Source: Albula goreensis (lineage: Eukaryota > Chordata > Actinopteri > Albuliformes > Albulidae). From it: a stretch of 64,000 nucleotides of DNA. Position numbers and translations under genes: made by a program. Location of the stretch: the NCBI GenBank assembly GCA_022829145.1, contig CM040745.1:21358906-21422905 (forward strand). The letters are read 5' to 3'. Of this stretch, positions 51,256 to 63,519 are shown one piece after another (position 1 is the first letter of the stretch; each line of letters starts with the position of its first letter). The notes below the pieces were generated by a model that was given only the letters and a program-made list of their open reading frames with translations, did no database searches and had not been told where the DNA came from.

Positions 51256-51464
51256 TTTGTGGTTCTAACCCACCAAGGCAGGAAATCTTAGCAAACACAT
51301 AGACCTAACCTAAAAATGTATGGGCCATGTCATTCTTGTATAGACACATTATCCCGATTGCCATTTTCATAATTTAATTCTTGCTGGCAAACCTTTTGGA
51401 GCCCTGTACAAGTAATTAAGAAACATCATGTTACATGTTAATATCCCAGTGAAGGTTATAATTG

Positions 51465-51610
51465 TGAATTGCATTTATATTGCATCTCTCGTCCCTTGAA
51501 AAGATCTCAAAGCCCTTTACAATGAAGGGATGGAGTGATTCACCTCCACCATCTAAGTGATGTGTGGTGGGCATTTTGCACCAGAGCCATCTCCACTCTT
51601 ACTGAGCCTG
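51465..51610 (+). repeat. Dispersed fish repeat fragment
   Basis: TTTATATTGCATCTCTCGTC, then AAGATCTCAAAGCCCTTTAC, then CACCTCCACCATCTAAGTGA and GGGCATTTTGCACCAGAGCC, follow the layout of a repeat often met in fish genomic DNA (TTTATATAGCGCCTTTCATC type, from memory). No coding capacity was seen. Confidence 0.55.
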
Positions 51611-53980
51611 TGCACTTTCTCTAGCATGTTGGGGTAACAAACTCAGTGTTTTGATAAGCTGCCAAAAGAAAGATCTGTCAGTGGCATGAGACCTCTTCAC
51701 TGGAATGAGATGATTCAGCTCTGCCTGTCAGTCATCCTGTCACAGTTATGGCATTTGTCATCCATGACAGCTTGAATACAGAGACTTCTGGATGACCAAG
51801 GAAATCCTTCCTTACACTGTTGTTGTCTGACTGCTGTACTCACAATAAGCATGGCCAGAAGTAATTCTGTTTATGCTCAAATACACAAACACCCACATCA
51901 TACCTATATCACTCACTAAAATTTGATTGATGGCATGTAAACCAAGAGAGCAAGATGACATTGTTGAGGATTACTGCAAACAGGAGTGTTTCCATCAACC
52001 TTTCTGTTTATTTATACGGTTGGTTTTTAACCAATAAAGGTGATCAGGACCAGTGAATGTTAATTGGATATGTTTTATTTGTGAAACAACAACACATTCC
52101 TTCTTATGTCATTGGAAAAATATGGTAGAGCCCTTATGAAGCCTACTTGAATTTTTTCCATGGTAGCTGTCAGAGAGCATGAGTGCCCTACTTCTCCACA
52201 AGTTGGCAAAGTGTTTCACTAATGAGACATTGTAAATTTTTATACAGTTCCCCACTAACCAACCTGGATTTTGACATCCAAGGTTGCCATGAGTACCAGA
52301 CACAACAACACCCTAACGAACACATTAACAAGCCTAATTTTTCCCAGCTGTCTTTCTTTAAAACAGAGTCTTATGATAGTTACTGCAAGCTGATTTTTGA
52401 AGGCTTTTTTCTGCTTTAATGCAGCCTTAGTTTTGGTTGCCTGTAACGAGATACATTGTCACAGATTTTCCCATAATATCATCCAATGTGGTAAATACAG
52501 AGTAATTCAAGAGCAGTCTCTACTTTGCCTCTGTACCGAAACTAGGTAGGCCATTGCTTTTCTACTTGTGAAACTGCAACCATGTGTTTGGAGTCGGGAG
52601 TGAGCAAAGGTTCCCAGGGGCGACAATTAGATCTCCAAAACGCATTGCATTTCTACATCAAGGGAATGTGAAGGAGTCACTTTTCCTTCAACACTGAAAC
52701 ACTGCACCTTAGCTTTAGTCCTTCAGATTGTCTTAGAAAAGGATGATATCTCCCCCTCAAGCACATCTCTCAACTATATAAACTTTGGTATCTGAGGATC
52801 TTTCACAAATTCATCTGAGACAGAGACCTTACACTCGGAGGTGCTAAAACATGCGGCATATCATGCAAATTCAGTGACCTGTAACCATTTCTTTTTCAGG
52901 TTCTACAGTGTACAAATGGTTGGAAACATTTATACTTAAGGGTATGAAAGGCCCCTTTATCTTTGATAGTGAACAATGTGGTTATAAGTGGACGTTTCTG
53001 TTCAACTGACCAGTTGTGCTGTGAGGGAAATTAATCACTTGTACAGTTATTCAAAAACCCTACATTCGGACACAAAATTATTCCAAAGATATTATCATCC
53101 TCTAATAAGTATAATATTGCCTGTTCCAAGTTAGAAGGATAGTGTTGCTTCTTCTCAACATATGGAAAAAAAATCTAACTTGTATTTTTTTAGTTTCCTG
53201 GTGTCAGACTGTACAGAAAGGACATAGTTTTCCCAGAAAAGAGATTCAGTTATTCAGGAGAACTTGCTCAGTGCAAAGGCTTGCACAGACTGTCTTCATC
53301 TTGGTCTGGCCCACAGTTGGAGACATTCTAACAGTATCATGTTTGAAATATTAAAGTAAAAATATGTTCTCTTCTGTTTGGGCTCTCCTTTCCTGTCCCA
53401 CCCTGCACCATTCCTTTACAATAATGTTTTCATGTTCTAGCATTTCACTTGGAAGACTCCCGACTTTTTCCTGGAAAGGGAATGTGTTGGAAACTCAGCT
53501 CTCTATTTGAGAGAGGAAAAGTACCCAGTAGCTTTTCCCCCTCTGAAGTGTTGCCTGTATCTGCTGTTATTGCAAGAACACATGCAAAAAGGATGAAGAT
53601 CTCATAAGTCTTTCACAGGACACATATATGATGAACACATATATGATGAACTCCTATATGATAGCACAATGATGTGTGAATTAAAGCCTCATGTAGAAGC
53701 ATGTTATTATTCTTATGAGGTAGGTAAATTGTGTGGCAGCTTTCCAGGTCCAGGGCTGAGAAATATTGGCTTAGAGCACAGCAATCAAATGTATGCAGAC
53801 TGACAGAAGTGTAGCCTAATCTTTTTATGTAGCAGCATATAATCACTTTCTATCAGTGATAACAGTGCTAACTCAAATCAGGGGGTTTATCAAAATTATT
53901 ACATTTCTTGTTGTTGTCTTTTATAGGCTGTTTCTTTCTGGTGGACATTTCTGACACCAGGGACTAAGCCAGCCTGCACA
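51611..53980. other. Non-coding stretch, no gene seen
   Basis: No exon is supported. A short direct repeat of ACATATATGATGA lies at about 53622-53650. Confidence 0.45.
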
Positions 53981-53989
53981 GTCCTCTGT

Positions 53990-54260
53990 GTTTTGTTTCA
54001 CGTTGTTGCCATGATGCGCAGCTGCCCGGTAACACTGTTGTTTTTCTCTGTGCAGCACGGCTCAGATGTGGCGGGCCAGAGGTCCTCCCGCGGGAGCTGC
54101 TGGGGGTGAGGTTACATGACGTCAAGGCTGCTGGGCAACGTGATCCGTGTAGAGGTGCTTGCTGGAGCTAATAATGCCCCAGACAAATCGACTGGCTGCA
54201 GGCAGGAGCGCAGCGCGGGGTTGTGACCTCGCCATAAAGGGCCGCGGGAGCCGTCCACTG
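53990..54260. promoter_or_regulatory. GC-rich candidate regulatory element with a perfect CRE
   Basis: This is the most GC-rich stretch in the AT-rich middle of the window. It holds TGACGTCA (54117-54124, the CREB/ATF site), RFX-like half-sites GTTGCCATG (54005-54013) and GGGCAAC (54133-54139), and a CCATAAAGGG box near SRF consensus (about 54232-54241). A splice-like segment lies inside: TTTTTCTCTGTGCAG at its left and GGG|GTGAGG at its right (about 54056-54107), with open frames but no recognised peptide. It may be an enhancer, an alternative promoter or a small exon. Confidence 0.35.
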
Positions 54261-57200
54261 AGATTTGTGCACACAGATCGGAGGGATCTGATTTCGATTT
54301 TCTAAGATTAGAGCTGTGGGCATGCACAAAGAACATTGAGCATCTATTAGCTCATGCAGAAACAAACAACCTGTTGTTTGTGGGCCTGTCTGTGCTTGTG
54401 CCATTTCCTGTTATCTCAATTTGTATTTATTATTATCAAGTAGTTCTATGCTCTGAACATTTCCCTTTAATTATAAATATAAATTTGAAAAAGCGTGTCC
54501 CTAGAATCTGTGCCAAACTACACCTTCACTGCAAGTGATTTAATCAAATATATTCTGATGGTGTTGGATGGGTTTTCAAACTGAAATCACTGAAAATTGA
54601 AATCCCATTGAAAGGTATGTGAAAGTTAATTTTATCGAAAAGTCGGAAAACAGGTGATTACATTTTTTCATGTTGTTTGAGTGGATAGTAAAACATCTTT
54701 TTCATTTCATATTTAGAAATTTGAACAGCGAAGAAATCATCACACACCTCTGCGCTGAAATGAGATAGGAGTGGGAGAAGTTTGTCAAAAAAATTTGTAC
54801 AGCCCAGCTTCCAAATTTCTCAGTAAGCACTCATTATTCATCACAAGCACTTTATAGTCCTAGTCTAAGGCCTTGACAATGTTGTTTTCTGACAGCAAAG
54901 TCTCCAGTGGCAGAAAACAGAAGAAGGGTGGGCTTACATTGGCCAGGGTTTGTTGGATTATTGTTGCATTAGCTCCCCACACCCACAAGCTACTAGCTGT
55001 CATTGGTGAGTGATATGCCTCCATTACAATCAACACTAACTCTCTCCAGCAGTACTGTGTTTTGTATGGTCAGGAAATAGTCAGTAATACACAGGCCACT
55101 TCATTAAAAGAGTTAAGGTATTTTATCTTAAAAGCAGGTATGAAAGCTGCAATTCTAGAGGCACAGTTGATGACTTCAAATTAAAGAGGAAAAAAGGAAA
55201 ATTTGTTATACAGTGTGGTAACAAATTAAACTCTCTCCAAAATCTGTAAGAGAGCTCTAACAATGGACTGAAAAAATATTTCCAGGGCATATATTATCCA
55301 TAAAAATGGTATCATTCATCATGGATAAATTAAGTCAGCTATGCACTTTGTACTATACACAGGCTCAATATATTACATATTGATCAGGTTAAAACCTGTC
55401 TTGTTGGCATATATTATTGATAACTCTATATTATTGATGAAGTCAGGATTGTAGAAGGGAGAGAAGTTGAATTAATGCAGGGGGTGACCCATTCAGGATG
55501 ATGTATGTTTCAGATGATGAAGGTGAATTCCCTTTTTAAAGGAGGAGGTTGCCACTGTGACTTGTTAGAAATCCCAGAGGAATCCTGCTCTTTAAAGTTT
55601 AGCTTCATCTCCTTTTTGACATTGCTTGCTTTATTTATATCCCCTTTAGATAAATAATTTACTTTGGGAATGTTGGCAGCTTTGAATGTATGAGCCCCCA
55701 TGTGATAAGGACCAGGAATGACAGGAAACAGGCATTCCAGTCTGACAGAAGAGCAACTGGAGCACTGTGACAGAATTGTTGCCACTGTTGTTTTTGTGGA
55801 ATTTGCAGTGGCTTTCTAGGCACCACTGGGTTCCTGCCTCTTAAGCTCCTGCCCCTGGGAGAGGAGGGACTCTGTCCCTTGAAAATGTTCAAAGATGAAT
55901 TCTTTACCCAATCTTACTTACTTGGCTAAATTCACAGAGGACGGTGATTTTTTTATAGTTATGAAGCTCCAGAGGAGATAAAAAGATTTCCAAAGTCACA
56001 GGGTGCTCTCTGAGGGCAACAAACTAAAAAGAAATGGCGCAAGTGGTTCTGTTTGCACACTGAATGTGCATTAGGCTCAGAGGGGCTGGCAGAATCACAC
56101 TTTATTATACCGAAATGCCATCTCCAGCCTGGGAGGGAGAGACAAGACTGCGCACATCTGCAGAGGTATGGAAATCTTCCACACTGGGCCCAGATCAGTT
56201 TTTGACCAGATTATCAGGAAAGGTTCTGAAAGAATGGAGGACAATAAAAAAAGCTGCTCTGGTGCAAGGAGTTGGCTCAAGGGAACTGTCTGCTGGATTT
56301 TCTTTTCACAAAGCACCCAGCCTCCACTGTGTTGTGGAGGCTACTTACACAAAAACATTTTACATGGAATCCTTTCCCCCTCTCACTGAAGCAAAAGGCC
56401 CCCTAAAGTTTACCTTGCTATCACCTTACTCAATATTCATTCCAGTTTTCATTTTGCTGTCGAACCATTATCATAATCTTAGGGGTTTAATATTGGTTTA
56501 AAAAGCCTTTATAAATTAACCATATACTTGATTATTCAAAATTATTGAGAACTTAATACTCCAGATTACAGAATTTCTGAAGAAACACTAAAATAGAATA
56601 AAAAGAAAAAGCATTGAAGATTATTTGGTAATGCTTTACTAGTTACTAAAGTTTTGGATTTCTCTGTCATTGAACTACAAGAAAGCAGAAGGTATTACTC
56701 TTCACTCCAGTTTTCAGCTTTCCACTTTCAGCTGCCATGGCTAAGACCAACAAGATGGCCGATCAGAGTTCTGGACAACATGAACATATCATGAGAAGCC
56801 ACAGCTCAACATGAGTTCAACATCAAAGTCCCCACATGTCTATCACAAACCCGTACTCTTCTCTTAACAATATTGGTAACATTAAGCATAGATGGAAAGA
56901 TGAACCAGCATACTGACAACCTGAATATTACCAGTGTCAGATTTACTACTATTTATTAATATTGTACATTTTGCTGGAGAAACATCCTTGCTGCAGTAGC
57001 TCAGGCCAAAATGAGTGTATGGCCTTTCAGATTTGCAACAATATATTAGCACCACCTTGTGGAGTGAGAGCTGCTGTAGCAATTGTTTTTCTTACACAAA
57101 TGCTAAGTGGTAAGAAAATCCAATCATCAAAAATTTTGAATGCCTTCCACTTCTACTTCAATTTATAAGATGACAAAAGTGTTTGCTTATATATGTTTTA

Positions 57201-57754
57201 TTCCTCTTGATTATTTAATAGGAACATTATTATTGCAAAATCTGAAATTAAAAACTGTACCCTTCTGTAGAGGTTTCAAAAGTAGGGCAGGACTAACAAG
57301 ACTGTCAGTCAAGGACAATGTAAAAGTTTGACCTGGATGCTTTGTTGGGCCTGGAGATTAGACAATCTTAACAGAAGCAAAAGAGCTTTGGTATTGGAGG
57401 TACACTTGACCCTAAGGACATTTTGAAAAATTGCTTGACAACAAAAACTATAAAAAATGTTTTGGCATAGCCTGGGGACAGCTGCCAGCCACAATACTGG
57501 AGTACATTATGCAAAGTGAATATTTAACAAGTGAGGTAAACATCTATGGATTAGCTTTTGTTCACAATTTTATGTATACGGATATATTCGTGTTTTTTTT
57601 AAACAGAGAAAATTCTAAATGTTTTTGCTAAACTCCAAACCAATTCCAGGAGGCTCTAATGGGTAGAATGTCTTGTATATAGAGGTTTTTTTAAATAATT
57701 CAGTAGTTTAACTTCCCCATTCTCAAGAATTTTTTCATAATTTTCATCAAGTGT
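54261..57754. other. Non-coding stretch, no gene seen
   Basis: No exon is supported. The 145-codon plus-strand frame at 56064-56501 is unflanked by splice signals and resembles nothing known to me. Confidence 0.45.
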
Positions 57755-57920
57755 AACATTATTTCACAACTCGTGTGTAATGACGTTATATAAATCATAG
57801 CGATTGGATTATATTTTTGTGTTTAAATACAATCCAATGACTATGATTTATATAACTTCATTACACACGAGTTGTGAAATAATGTTATATAAATCATAGT
57901 CATTGGATTGTATTTAAACA
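57755..57920. repeat. Three-armed palindrome (A, inverted A, A)
   Basis: Arm 1 (57755-57816) and its near-perfect reverse complement (57825-57886) are 62 bp each, with about four mismatches and an 8-nt loop TTGTGTTT. A third, direct copy of half the arm (57884-57915) is an exact 32-bp reverse complement of 57825-57856. Two alternative hairpins can therefore form. The unit contains ATATAAATCATAGTCATTGG. No transposase or coding frame is visible. It may be a foldback MITE or the product of template switching. Confidence 0.9.
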
Positions 57921-60400
57921 CCATTTGAATGATTTTTGCTGAACAAGCTAATCTGAGAGATCTGGACAGCTGGAGCGGGGTTCATAGCTTGATGTAACAT
58001 TTCAGCACCATATGCATATGACTTCAGTGGAAGTGTGTGTTCTGCATTACTGAGTACAATTGGATATTTCTCTCTTTTGACAGACATGTATTCTTCTGTG
58101 TTTATACCCCTGAGCAGAGAGCAGATAATGTCTCTTCCCCCACCCTAAACACAAGGGATGACAGCTGGAGGTAGTGGCATGCTTTGTGTGGGACCATTTA
58201 TTTTTCACTACCTTATGCATGTTCAGATCAAGCCCAAAGAAGGCGGCCTTAAATCTGCTGTTTCTCCAATTCAGTGAACAGTTAAAGTGTGGGGAGCCAA
58301 GCATGATGCTCTTGTTGCTTCTGCTTGGTCTGGCTCAGTTTTTTCCATCATGATTGGGCTGGATACATCTTCCCTAAGCTGCACGTAGTGAAGTTATTGC
58401 AACATGTGGATCCTGGAAGAGTGCTGAGTCCCTGCCCAATGCCCACTCTCCCTCACTGACAATGACAGCAAACCCCTCAAACTAATGCAAGGGATTTCAA
58501 CTGAAAACAGGAACAGATCAAATGTTATGTGTACTTTTGGTGAATACAACAGATTTACAAGATACCATGAATAAATAAATGAATACCAAATGCTGCTACA
58601 AGTGGACCAGTTTTGCTATAAAGTGTTGCTAGAGGCTGACTCTGAGTGTGGGTTGGACAGTGCATTCTTTCCAAGCTCCATGACTCTTAGCATCATATTG
58701 GATGTTAGCTTAAGATACTATTTTGTGTGTATAAATAAAATTGCAACACCATGTACCATCAGAAATGGTATAACATTACTGCAAACCAGCAAAGATGAGA
58801 TGAAAGAGTCACTGATGACTGAAAAATGCTGGCCTCTGCTATACTGTACCTGGCAACGCTCAGTACTTCAGAGTCTTCACACACCAGGACCCTTAATTTG
58901 AATCTCACCAGGGTCCTGATAGAATCCTTAAAAGATCTAAGGATATTTCAATATCTTGGTAGAACCCTTATTGATCATCATTATTATTTTCTAATAGCTT
59001 AGCAGAATCCTGAAGGTTCTCTCTCTAATGGTCTTGATTTAAAGAAATCTGACAAAATATGTGGATGAACAAGAAATATGTTTTGCTCATGAGGAGCTCT
59101 TCTTAAGAAAAGACAGTCATAACTTTGCTATAATTACTGACCTCCAAAATCTTAATTTCATTATCCTCCACAGAGGCCTACAAAAAGCTTTTTTTTTTTT
59201 TTTTTTTACACATGATCACCTTGGGAATCAATTCAGAGTATTTTATTTACTTTTGGTACACATGCTCTAGTTTTGGCTCACATGCTTTTTTGAGATGAGA
59301 AAAAAGGTCCAAAGTAAGGATACAATTATCATGAGGAAACCTAAGAAATAGTGAATAAAAGCATCTTATAAAACCTCTATGAGCAAAGCATAAAGTTACA
59401 AATTTACCCCAAGAAATCTGAAGGCACCAATCATATTGTGGGCAATCTATGCCAAAGAAATAATACATATTTTTGAGAGACCATTAGAATGATCATTTGA
59501 AGTGAAGACTTATCTATTCTATACAATACCTTTATTTATAAGTGTATACTCATATTCATAATAACTCATATCAATTTACTCTTGCTTGTCTCTTGTGATG
59601 TAAGCTTTTGCCTTCATTTTAAATTGGTCAGAGAATCTTTGGGTCATTGGTGTCTGATTGTTGTCCTAAGCAGTAAGGGATTTGAGGGGGGATGCCTTGT
59701 TAGAAAAAAACCAAAATGCATCCCCTTTGTTAACCTGCCATCCCTATTTTACACATGTGTATGTTAGTTGGTGGTGTGGGGGCAGGGGGGTGCTCCCATT
59801 GGGCCTTCCCCCCTTTTAAAAATGAACAAATCACCTACTGTTTCTCAGGGGAAAAGGATGGTGCAGCTACTGTACTGTCTCTCATACTGTATGTTGACCA
59901 TATTGACTGTTTGACCATATTACCAAATGTCCTTGTGGGAAGTCAAGTCACCAGTGACAGAAGTGACTATTTTTCTTACAATTTGAAATTATGTATTCCT
60001 TTAGTTGCTTGCCTCGTTAATAAATGTAGTGAAGAAAAGCCAAAGTCCAATGAATTTTACAACTTTCTAGAAAGGCTGAGAAATATTACCAGGTATGGAT
60101 GATGAATCACTATTCAATAGCTTGCAACAGCATCCTACAGCAAGCTCATGGTTTTGAAAGGAACCATTAATTCCTCAAATCTGATATTGAATAAGAATCT
60201 GTGACAATCTGTATGACCTGAGACCCTCAAAAGACCATTGGCTGTGTTAAGTAGCGAATATAAGGAGCCAACTTCCAGTTTTTCAAGTACATTTTTTAAA
60301 AGTACATGTGTTTAATCTTACATTTGTTTACTATTTGTAGAATAGTAAAAGGATGGTTATCTTACTATCCTACAAAGTAAATTATTTTTAAACAAGTGCA
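57921..60400. other. Non-coding stretch, no gene seen
   Basis: No exon is supported. A T run of about 19 lies at 59189-59207. Confidence 0.45.
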
Positions 60401-60419
60401 GGTTTGAAACCGAAATCCA

Positions 60420-60540
60420 TGCTATGTGCCTTTCTCTACATGGAGTCATGTTAAGTCTATCTTGTAGGCCTGGTATCAATTGCAAAGCTGCTTTGTGACT
60501 GCTTGTAAAAAGCGCTACACAAATAAAATTGAATTGAAAA
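60420..60540 (+). repeat. Non-LTR retroelement 3' tail fragment
   Basis: GCAAAGCTGCTTTGTGACTG, then TTGTAAAAAGCGCTACACAA and ATAAAATTGAATTGAA, follow the 3' end common to fish L2-like retroelements, including the short AATTGA-type terminal repeat. The 5' part is truncated, as expected for such copies. Confidence 0.65.
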
Positions 60541-60689
60541 TTGTCTAATCTCATAAAAAGCTGTTGACATACAAACTCTGTAAAACAAAATAACATTTTG
60601 AAGCAAGTACACTTACAATTATTGTTATATTCTTCTCTTACTCCCTTAGAATATTTTTTTATTTGAACATTAGAGGAATTAAAAATATT

Positions 60690-61128
60690 TTATGATCGTT
60701 CACATTCGCCTCATGGTGGTAGGACCATGGATTTGGGAAGTTCCGCCTACCTTATTGATGATTGGTGCTTACTAATTTAGTTACTGGTATGATTGGTTTA
60801 TTTACTTGTCGTTCTTAGTGTCAACGGAAGCTTTCGTGGTTTCTCCCCGAAACACGTGAAAAGAAACAAACATGGGGACATACTGACAAGCGAGTTGTCT
60901 TATGCAGAATTCTTACGCGCAATTTATAACGTGGCCGTTGCAACGAGGTGCGGGTCGTATTTGTTACCTGACCAGGGTTACTGATATAACTCAGTTATCT
61001 ATTTAACATCCGGGAGTTAACTTATTAGCTAACAAGCTAATAGGTAGCAAATTCTAGCAGCTAAGTGCGATTAGCTAGCAACTTACCTCACGAAACTTAA
61101 CGTCCTTTCAGGACTGACCGTTTAAACC
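60690..61128 (+). promoter_or_regulatory. aamp: aamp promoter and 5' leader region
   Basis: Directly upstream of the aamp start codon. It contains two inverted CCAAT boxes (ATTGG at 60761-60765 and 60792-60796), an ETS-like CGGAAG near 60825, an E-box CACGTG at 60853-60858 and increased CpG content from about 60820 to 61010. No TATA box is obvious. The exact transcription start cannot be seen. The open frame at 60793-60984 in this region is taken as chance. Confidence 0.5.
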
Positions 61129-63519
61129 ATGGCCAACACAGAAGAGAATACAGTTGACATTCATGGAGATGAAGAAATAATCGAGACTATCGACTTAAAC
61201 GAAACCGAGCCAACAGCTGGTAAGTTAACCGGACGGTACTGTACAATCTAGTACCTAGCTAGAAGACAAGGAACGCAACGACTCATAATCGCATGACAGT
61301 AACTAGCACTAGCTATCTGCATAGCTAATGCATCTCCAGGTCTTAGCTAAAATTGGATTGCCATGGCAATAGCTTGCGTCTAGTTTTATCGCTATGATGG
61401 CATCTGTTTTGAGCTGCATAATAATTCGTCAACTGAAGTTTAGTAAGGAACGTCTGTATGTTGTTTTATAGAAATGTTCGTTGGTTTGGTAAAGTCAACG
61501 ATTTTTTTCTGTATGGTAATAATAATCCTTACACTTTGCTGTTGGTAAGAAAAGGTCATGATATTAGTTCGAGATAACTTAACAGAGAGCTCACTCATCT
61601 CACTTGTGTGATTTGCTTTTTGAACAGATGATCTGGCTGAGGAGTTTGAAGATGTAGATTTTGAAGAGGCCGGGGGCGAAGATGACGAGGGATGGGAGAC
61701 TGAGGATGAGGAGATGGAGGCTGATCAAGACGACAGTGAACTCACCTTCTCCAAACATATAGGTTTCATGATTACACGATTTATAAGTGCAATGCTTGTT
61801 ACGTGGAATTTGTTTCCCTTGCCCACGGTGAAAGACTTGTCTTGAAATGGACCTTTTCATTTGTAGGTTCAGTGTTCTGTGTGAGTTTGGATCCAGCAAC
61901 AAACAGCTTAGTAGTGACCGGCGGGGAAGATGACAAAGCCTACATCTGGAGGATTTGCGATGGAGAGGTTGTCTTTGAGTGCACAGGTGAATTTGATGAG
62001 AATATTTACAACTACAGGACAAACGTAGTAGTGTATGATTGTTTCATGGTATATTCATAGAGTATTTCAGGTGGGAGTTCTGATCTCAGATCTGGGTCCT
62101 TATTGTAACCTCATCTATCAGGAAATTAAAGACAAAACTGAGCCTAAGTCAGGGACTTATACTCTTTAGTCACCTTGTGAGTGGTGTGAAAATTAGTTTT
62201 ATGGACCATCGCTCTCAGCACTTTTTTTGCACTTCATTTACAACTGGACATAGTGACAGAGTAGATGTAGATAGTAGTAGTAATATTAACAGTGCTCCAG
62301 CACCACTTAATGTACTGTTACTTACACTATGATTGTCAGCTTTCAGTATCCACTGCTTTTGTCATTAATTTTATTGAATACACTGAATGTATTTGTCAGG
62401 ATAGTATATGAATGAACAATATTACTCCAGCATTCCTTATTGTACTGTTCCTTTTTCCAAGAATGTAAACATTCTGTATCCATAGCTGCTCCCATTAATT
62501 TTATTTAATATACAGAAATACTCAGAACTCTAAGTTAGACTTGAAAACAGTGTCTGTAAATGGATGAAAATTCTCAGCATACAATCTTACAAAACTGTAT
62601 TGCATTGCATGACTGAATGTATTGGTTTAAATCTCTGCTTTTTACTAGGTCACAAGGACTCAGTGACATGTGGCTCCTTCAGTCATGACTCAAAACTGGT
62701 GGCAACGGGAGACATGAGCGGCTTAATAAAGGTGTGGAAGGTGGACACAAAGGAGGAGGTCTGGTCCTTTGAAGTGGGAGACCTTGAGGTGAGAGGCTTC
62801 AGTCCACATTACCATGTAGTGCTTTTCCAAACAAATCCACCCCAGATATGAGAGTTGTGAGTGTTGGTGGCGGGATTGTCTTTTCAGTGGTTGGAGTGGC
62901 ACCACAGTGCCCCAGTCCTGCTTGCAGGCACTGCAGATGGCAGCGTGTGGATGTGGAAGGTGCCAGGCGGGGACTGTAAGACCTTCCAGGGGCCTGGCTG
63001 TCAAGCTACATGTGGAAAGATCTTACCAGATGGTAACTAAAAATTTCTTTCGGGTATGCATAGAATTTCCAGCATCATTAGGTCTGCTTTGACTAAGTTT
63101 ACTTTTGACTTGAAAAGACTTATGCTATCTGTAACCTGCTTGTTGCCGTACCTCTAATAATGAGTTTACAATGATTGGCTATGAGAGTGAGAGGTTATGC
63201 TTGTTGACAGGAAAGAGAGCTGTGGTTGGTTATGAAGATGGGGTTATTCGATTCTGGGATCTTAAACAGGGAAACGCTATCCATGTCATCAAAGGTAAGT
63301 GTTTTTCTCGGTCATCTTGCTTACACTATAACTCCAAATCACCTCAGGTGTATTGTACAAAGAGTCAGTTTGGAACAATGTATCCTCTTATGTCATGTGA
63401 CAGGAAATGATGGCCACCAGGGGGCACTGACTTGCATTGCATGTAACAAAGATGGGAGTTTGGTGCTGACTGGTTCTGTGGACAGCCAAGCCAAGCTCAT
63501 CAACACTGCCACAGGCAAG
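61129..63519 (+). CDS. aamp: Angio-associated migratory cell protein, 5' seven exons (partial)
   Basis: WD40-repeat scaffold protein linked in mammals to cell migration and angiogenesis. Coding exons: 61129-61219, 61628-61762, 61867-61986, 62649-62788, 62888-63032, 63211-63294 and 63404-63519. They join in phase to 277 codons with no internal stop. The ATG at 61129 begins [19 protein letters not shown], and HGDEEIIE is a family hallmark. An acidic stretch follows ([14 protein letters not shown]). WD repeats then start near residue 76, with [22 protein letters not shown] (W103), [26 protein letters not shown] (W145), [11 protein letters not shown] (W185), [13 protein letters not shown] (W226) and [15 protein letters not shown]. 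The vertebrate protein is about 430 residues, so roughly the last 150 lie beyond the window. All introns are GT-AG. The exon 2 donor (ATAG|GTTTCA) is weak, but the protein alignment supports it. Confidence 0.95.
62282..62520 (+). repeat. Diverged 130-bp tandem duplication in aamp intron 3
   Basis: GCTCCAG, TGTACTGTT, GTATCCA and CATTAATTTTATT recur in the same order exactly 130 bp later (62295/62425, 62311/62441, 62363/62493 for three of them). The copies are clearly diverged, so the duplication is old. Confidence 0.7.

Noticed and set aside
53622..53655. Short ACATATATGATGA tandem repeat
   Set aside because: Only two or three copies; ordinary simple-sequence variation.
56064..56501. 145-codon plus-strand frame
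   Set aside because: No recognisable family, no splice sites, composition like neighbouring non-coding DNA.
60793..60984. 63-codon frame upstream of aamp
   Set aside because: It lies in the promoter/leader region; codon texture and lack of homology suggest chance, and the true start at 61129 is well supported.
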